Shown piece by piece: positions 5,407-5,672 of a stretch of 5,672 nucleotides of DNA. The stretch comes from Candidatus Scatomorpha stercoravium (GTDB taxonomy: Bacteria; Bacillota; Clostridia; Oscillospirales; Oscillospiraceae): assembly GCA_018716005.1 (NCBI GenBank), contig DVKN01000207.1, positions 1-5,672 on the forward strand. Reading direction: 5' to 3'. The first letter of the stretch is position 1. Each line of letters starts with the position of its first letter. A program made the position numbers and the translations under genes. The notes below the pieces were generated by a model that was given only the letters and a program-made list of their open reading frames with translations, was not told where the DNA came from and searched no databases.

Positions 5407-5589
5407 TTATCCAGCTTTAGCCATATGCTGTTTCAGCTGTTGTTCCTCCTTCCACTGGGCAAACTGTCGCTGCCCTTCTTCGCTGGCGTAAAACTTTTCA
5501 ATCTCCGGCAGCAGCACACGAGCCAAAGCCTCCATCTCGTGCTGTGGAATCCCGGTGCCGTAATCATTTACCTTTTTCTTTTTTGCCAA
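5407..5589 (-). CDS. Small protein of unknown function, possibly from a mobile element
   Basis: 60 residues from a TTG at 5589. A lysine run (AKKKK) starts the protein, then NDYGTGIPQHEMEALARVLLPEI and a charged helical part with EKFYASEEGQRQF and WKEEQQ. There is no signal peptide, membrane segment or Cys. It looks like a short soluble, mostly helical protein. From memory, similar short proteins (E-x-E-ALAR-LLPEI-KF-SEEG-FE-W) are found beside site-specific recombinases in Firmicutes mobile elements; I could not check this. The frame is open up to a GTG at 5655, but those first residues are encoded by a terminator hairpin, and the TTG has GGAGG 8 nt upstream. Codon use is unlike the other genes: both isoleucines are ATT, and many third positions are A or T. 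No own promoter was found; it may be read from upstream through the 5626-5651 terminator. Confidence 0.7.
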   Translation of the reverse strand: MAKKKKVNDYGTGIPQHEMEALARVLLPEIEKFYASEEGQRQFAQWKEEQQLKQHMAKAG

Positions 5590-5597
5590 ATGGTGTA

Positions 5598-5602
5598 CCT
5601 CC
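5598..5602 (-). promoter_or_regulatory. Ribosome binding site of the 60-residue gene
   Basis: GGAGG on the minus strand, 8 nt before the TTG at 5589. An ATG overlapping this site and the far upstream GTG have no comparable site, so this fixes the start on TTG. Confidence 0.7.
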
Positions 5603-5625
5603 ATAATAGATTTGCATATACGTAC

Positions 5626-5651
5626 AAAGAAAAAGCCGCCACATATGGCGG
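5626..5651 (-). terminator. Rho-independent terminator of an upstream gene outside the window
   Basis: On the minus strand CCGCCA (5651-5646) pairs with TGGCGG (5641-5636) around a 4-nt loop, followed by C and TTTTTCTTT (5634-5626). A TGA at 5654-5652, just before the stem, may end a gene that lies beyond the right edge, but only six codons would be inside the window, so I do not call it. The hairpin separates that gene from the 60-residue gene. Confidence 0.8.
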
Positions 5652-5672
5652 TCACAAGTTTTGCTCAATAGG

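Noticed and set aside
5590..5655. Longer start (GTG at 5655) for the small gene
   Set aside because: The first residues (TAICGGFFF) are encoded by a terminator hairpin and its T-run; the TTG at 5589 has a GGAGG site.
1..5672. CRISPR array, riboswitch, insertion sequence, toxin-antitoxin or defence genes
   Set aside because: I found no spaced direct repeats, transposase, long structured leader or such gene pair. The gaps between genes hold only the promoters, terminators and hairpins listed.

Overview
The window looks like chromosomal DNA from a high-GC member of the Clostridia, most like the Oscillospirales gut lineage. This is inferred from the gene families (a Clostridia-type Rex repressor, MnmE, a zinc-finger anti-sigma factor) and from the very G/C-rich third codon positions; I could not run a taxonomic search. 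All protein genes lie on the minus strand, so they are described right to left.

Right end (about 4980-5672), AT-richer. A tRNA-Pro(UGG) on the plus strand has its own promoter and a terminator. It faces a minus-strand gene for a 60-residue protein of unknown function, whose codon use differs from the rest of the window. That gene lies between a terminator belonging to something upstream (5626-5651) and a strong terminator at 5242-5288. The 3' end of the tRNA points into this stretch, so the tRNA may be the edge of an integrated element; this is a hypothesis.

Centre (4974 down to 1127). Five genes form a tightly packed operon: trmB (tRNA m7G46 methyltransferase), exoA/xth (exonuclease III-type AP endonuclease), a dus gene (tRNA dihydrouridine synthase), an ECF-type sigma factor and its membrane-anchored zinc-finger anti-sigma factor. 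Three of the four junctions are 4-nt overlaps (ATGA, GTGA, ATGA); the fourth is an 11-nt gap before a TTG start. A promoter lies at 4996-5024 and a strong terminator at 1078-1112. The operon therefore joins tRNA modification and DNA repair with a signal-responsive sigma/anti-sigma switch.

Left end (1042 down to 1). rex, the NAD(H)-sensing repressor, has two good tandem promoters and ends at its own terminator (228-253). The N-terminal part of mnmE (tRNA modification GTPase) follows and runs off the window. Its Shine-Dalgarno site begins only about 6 nt after the terminator T-run, so its transcription must come through or around that terminator.

Most of the window is housekeeping. The points most worth a second look are the possible element boundary at tRNA-Pro with its small protein, the sigma/anti-sigma pair built into a tRNA-modification/repair operon, the terminator directly before mnmE, and the strong use of ATA isoleucine codons in GC-rich genes.
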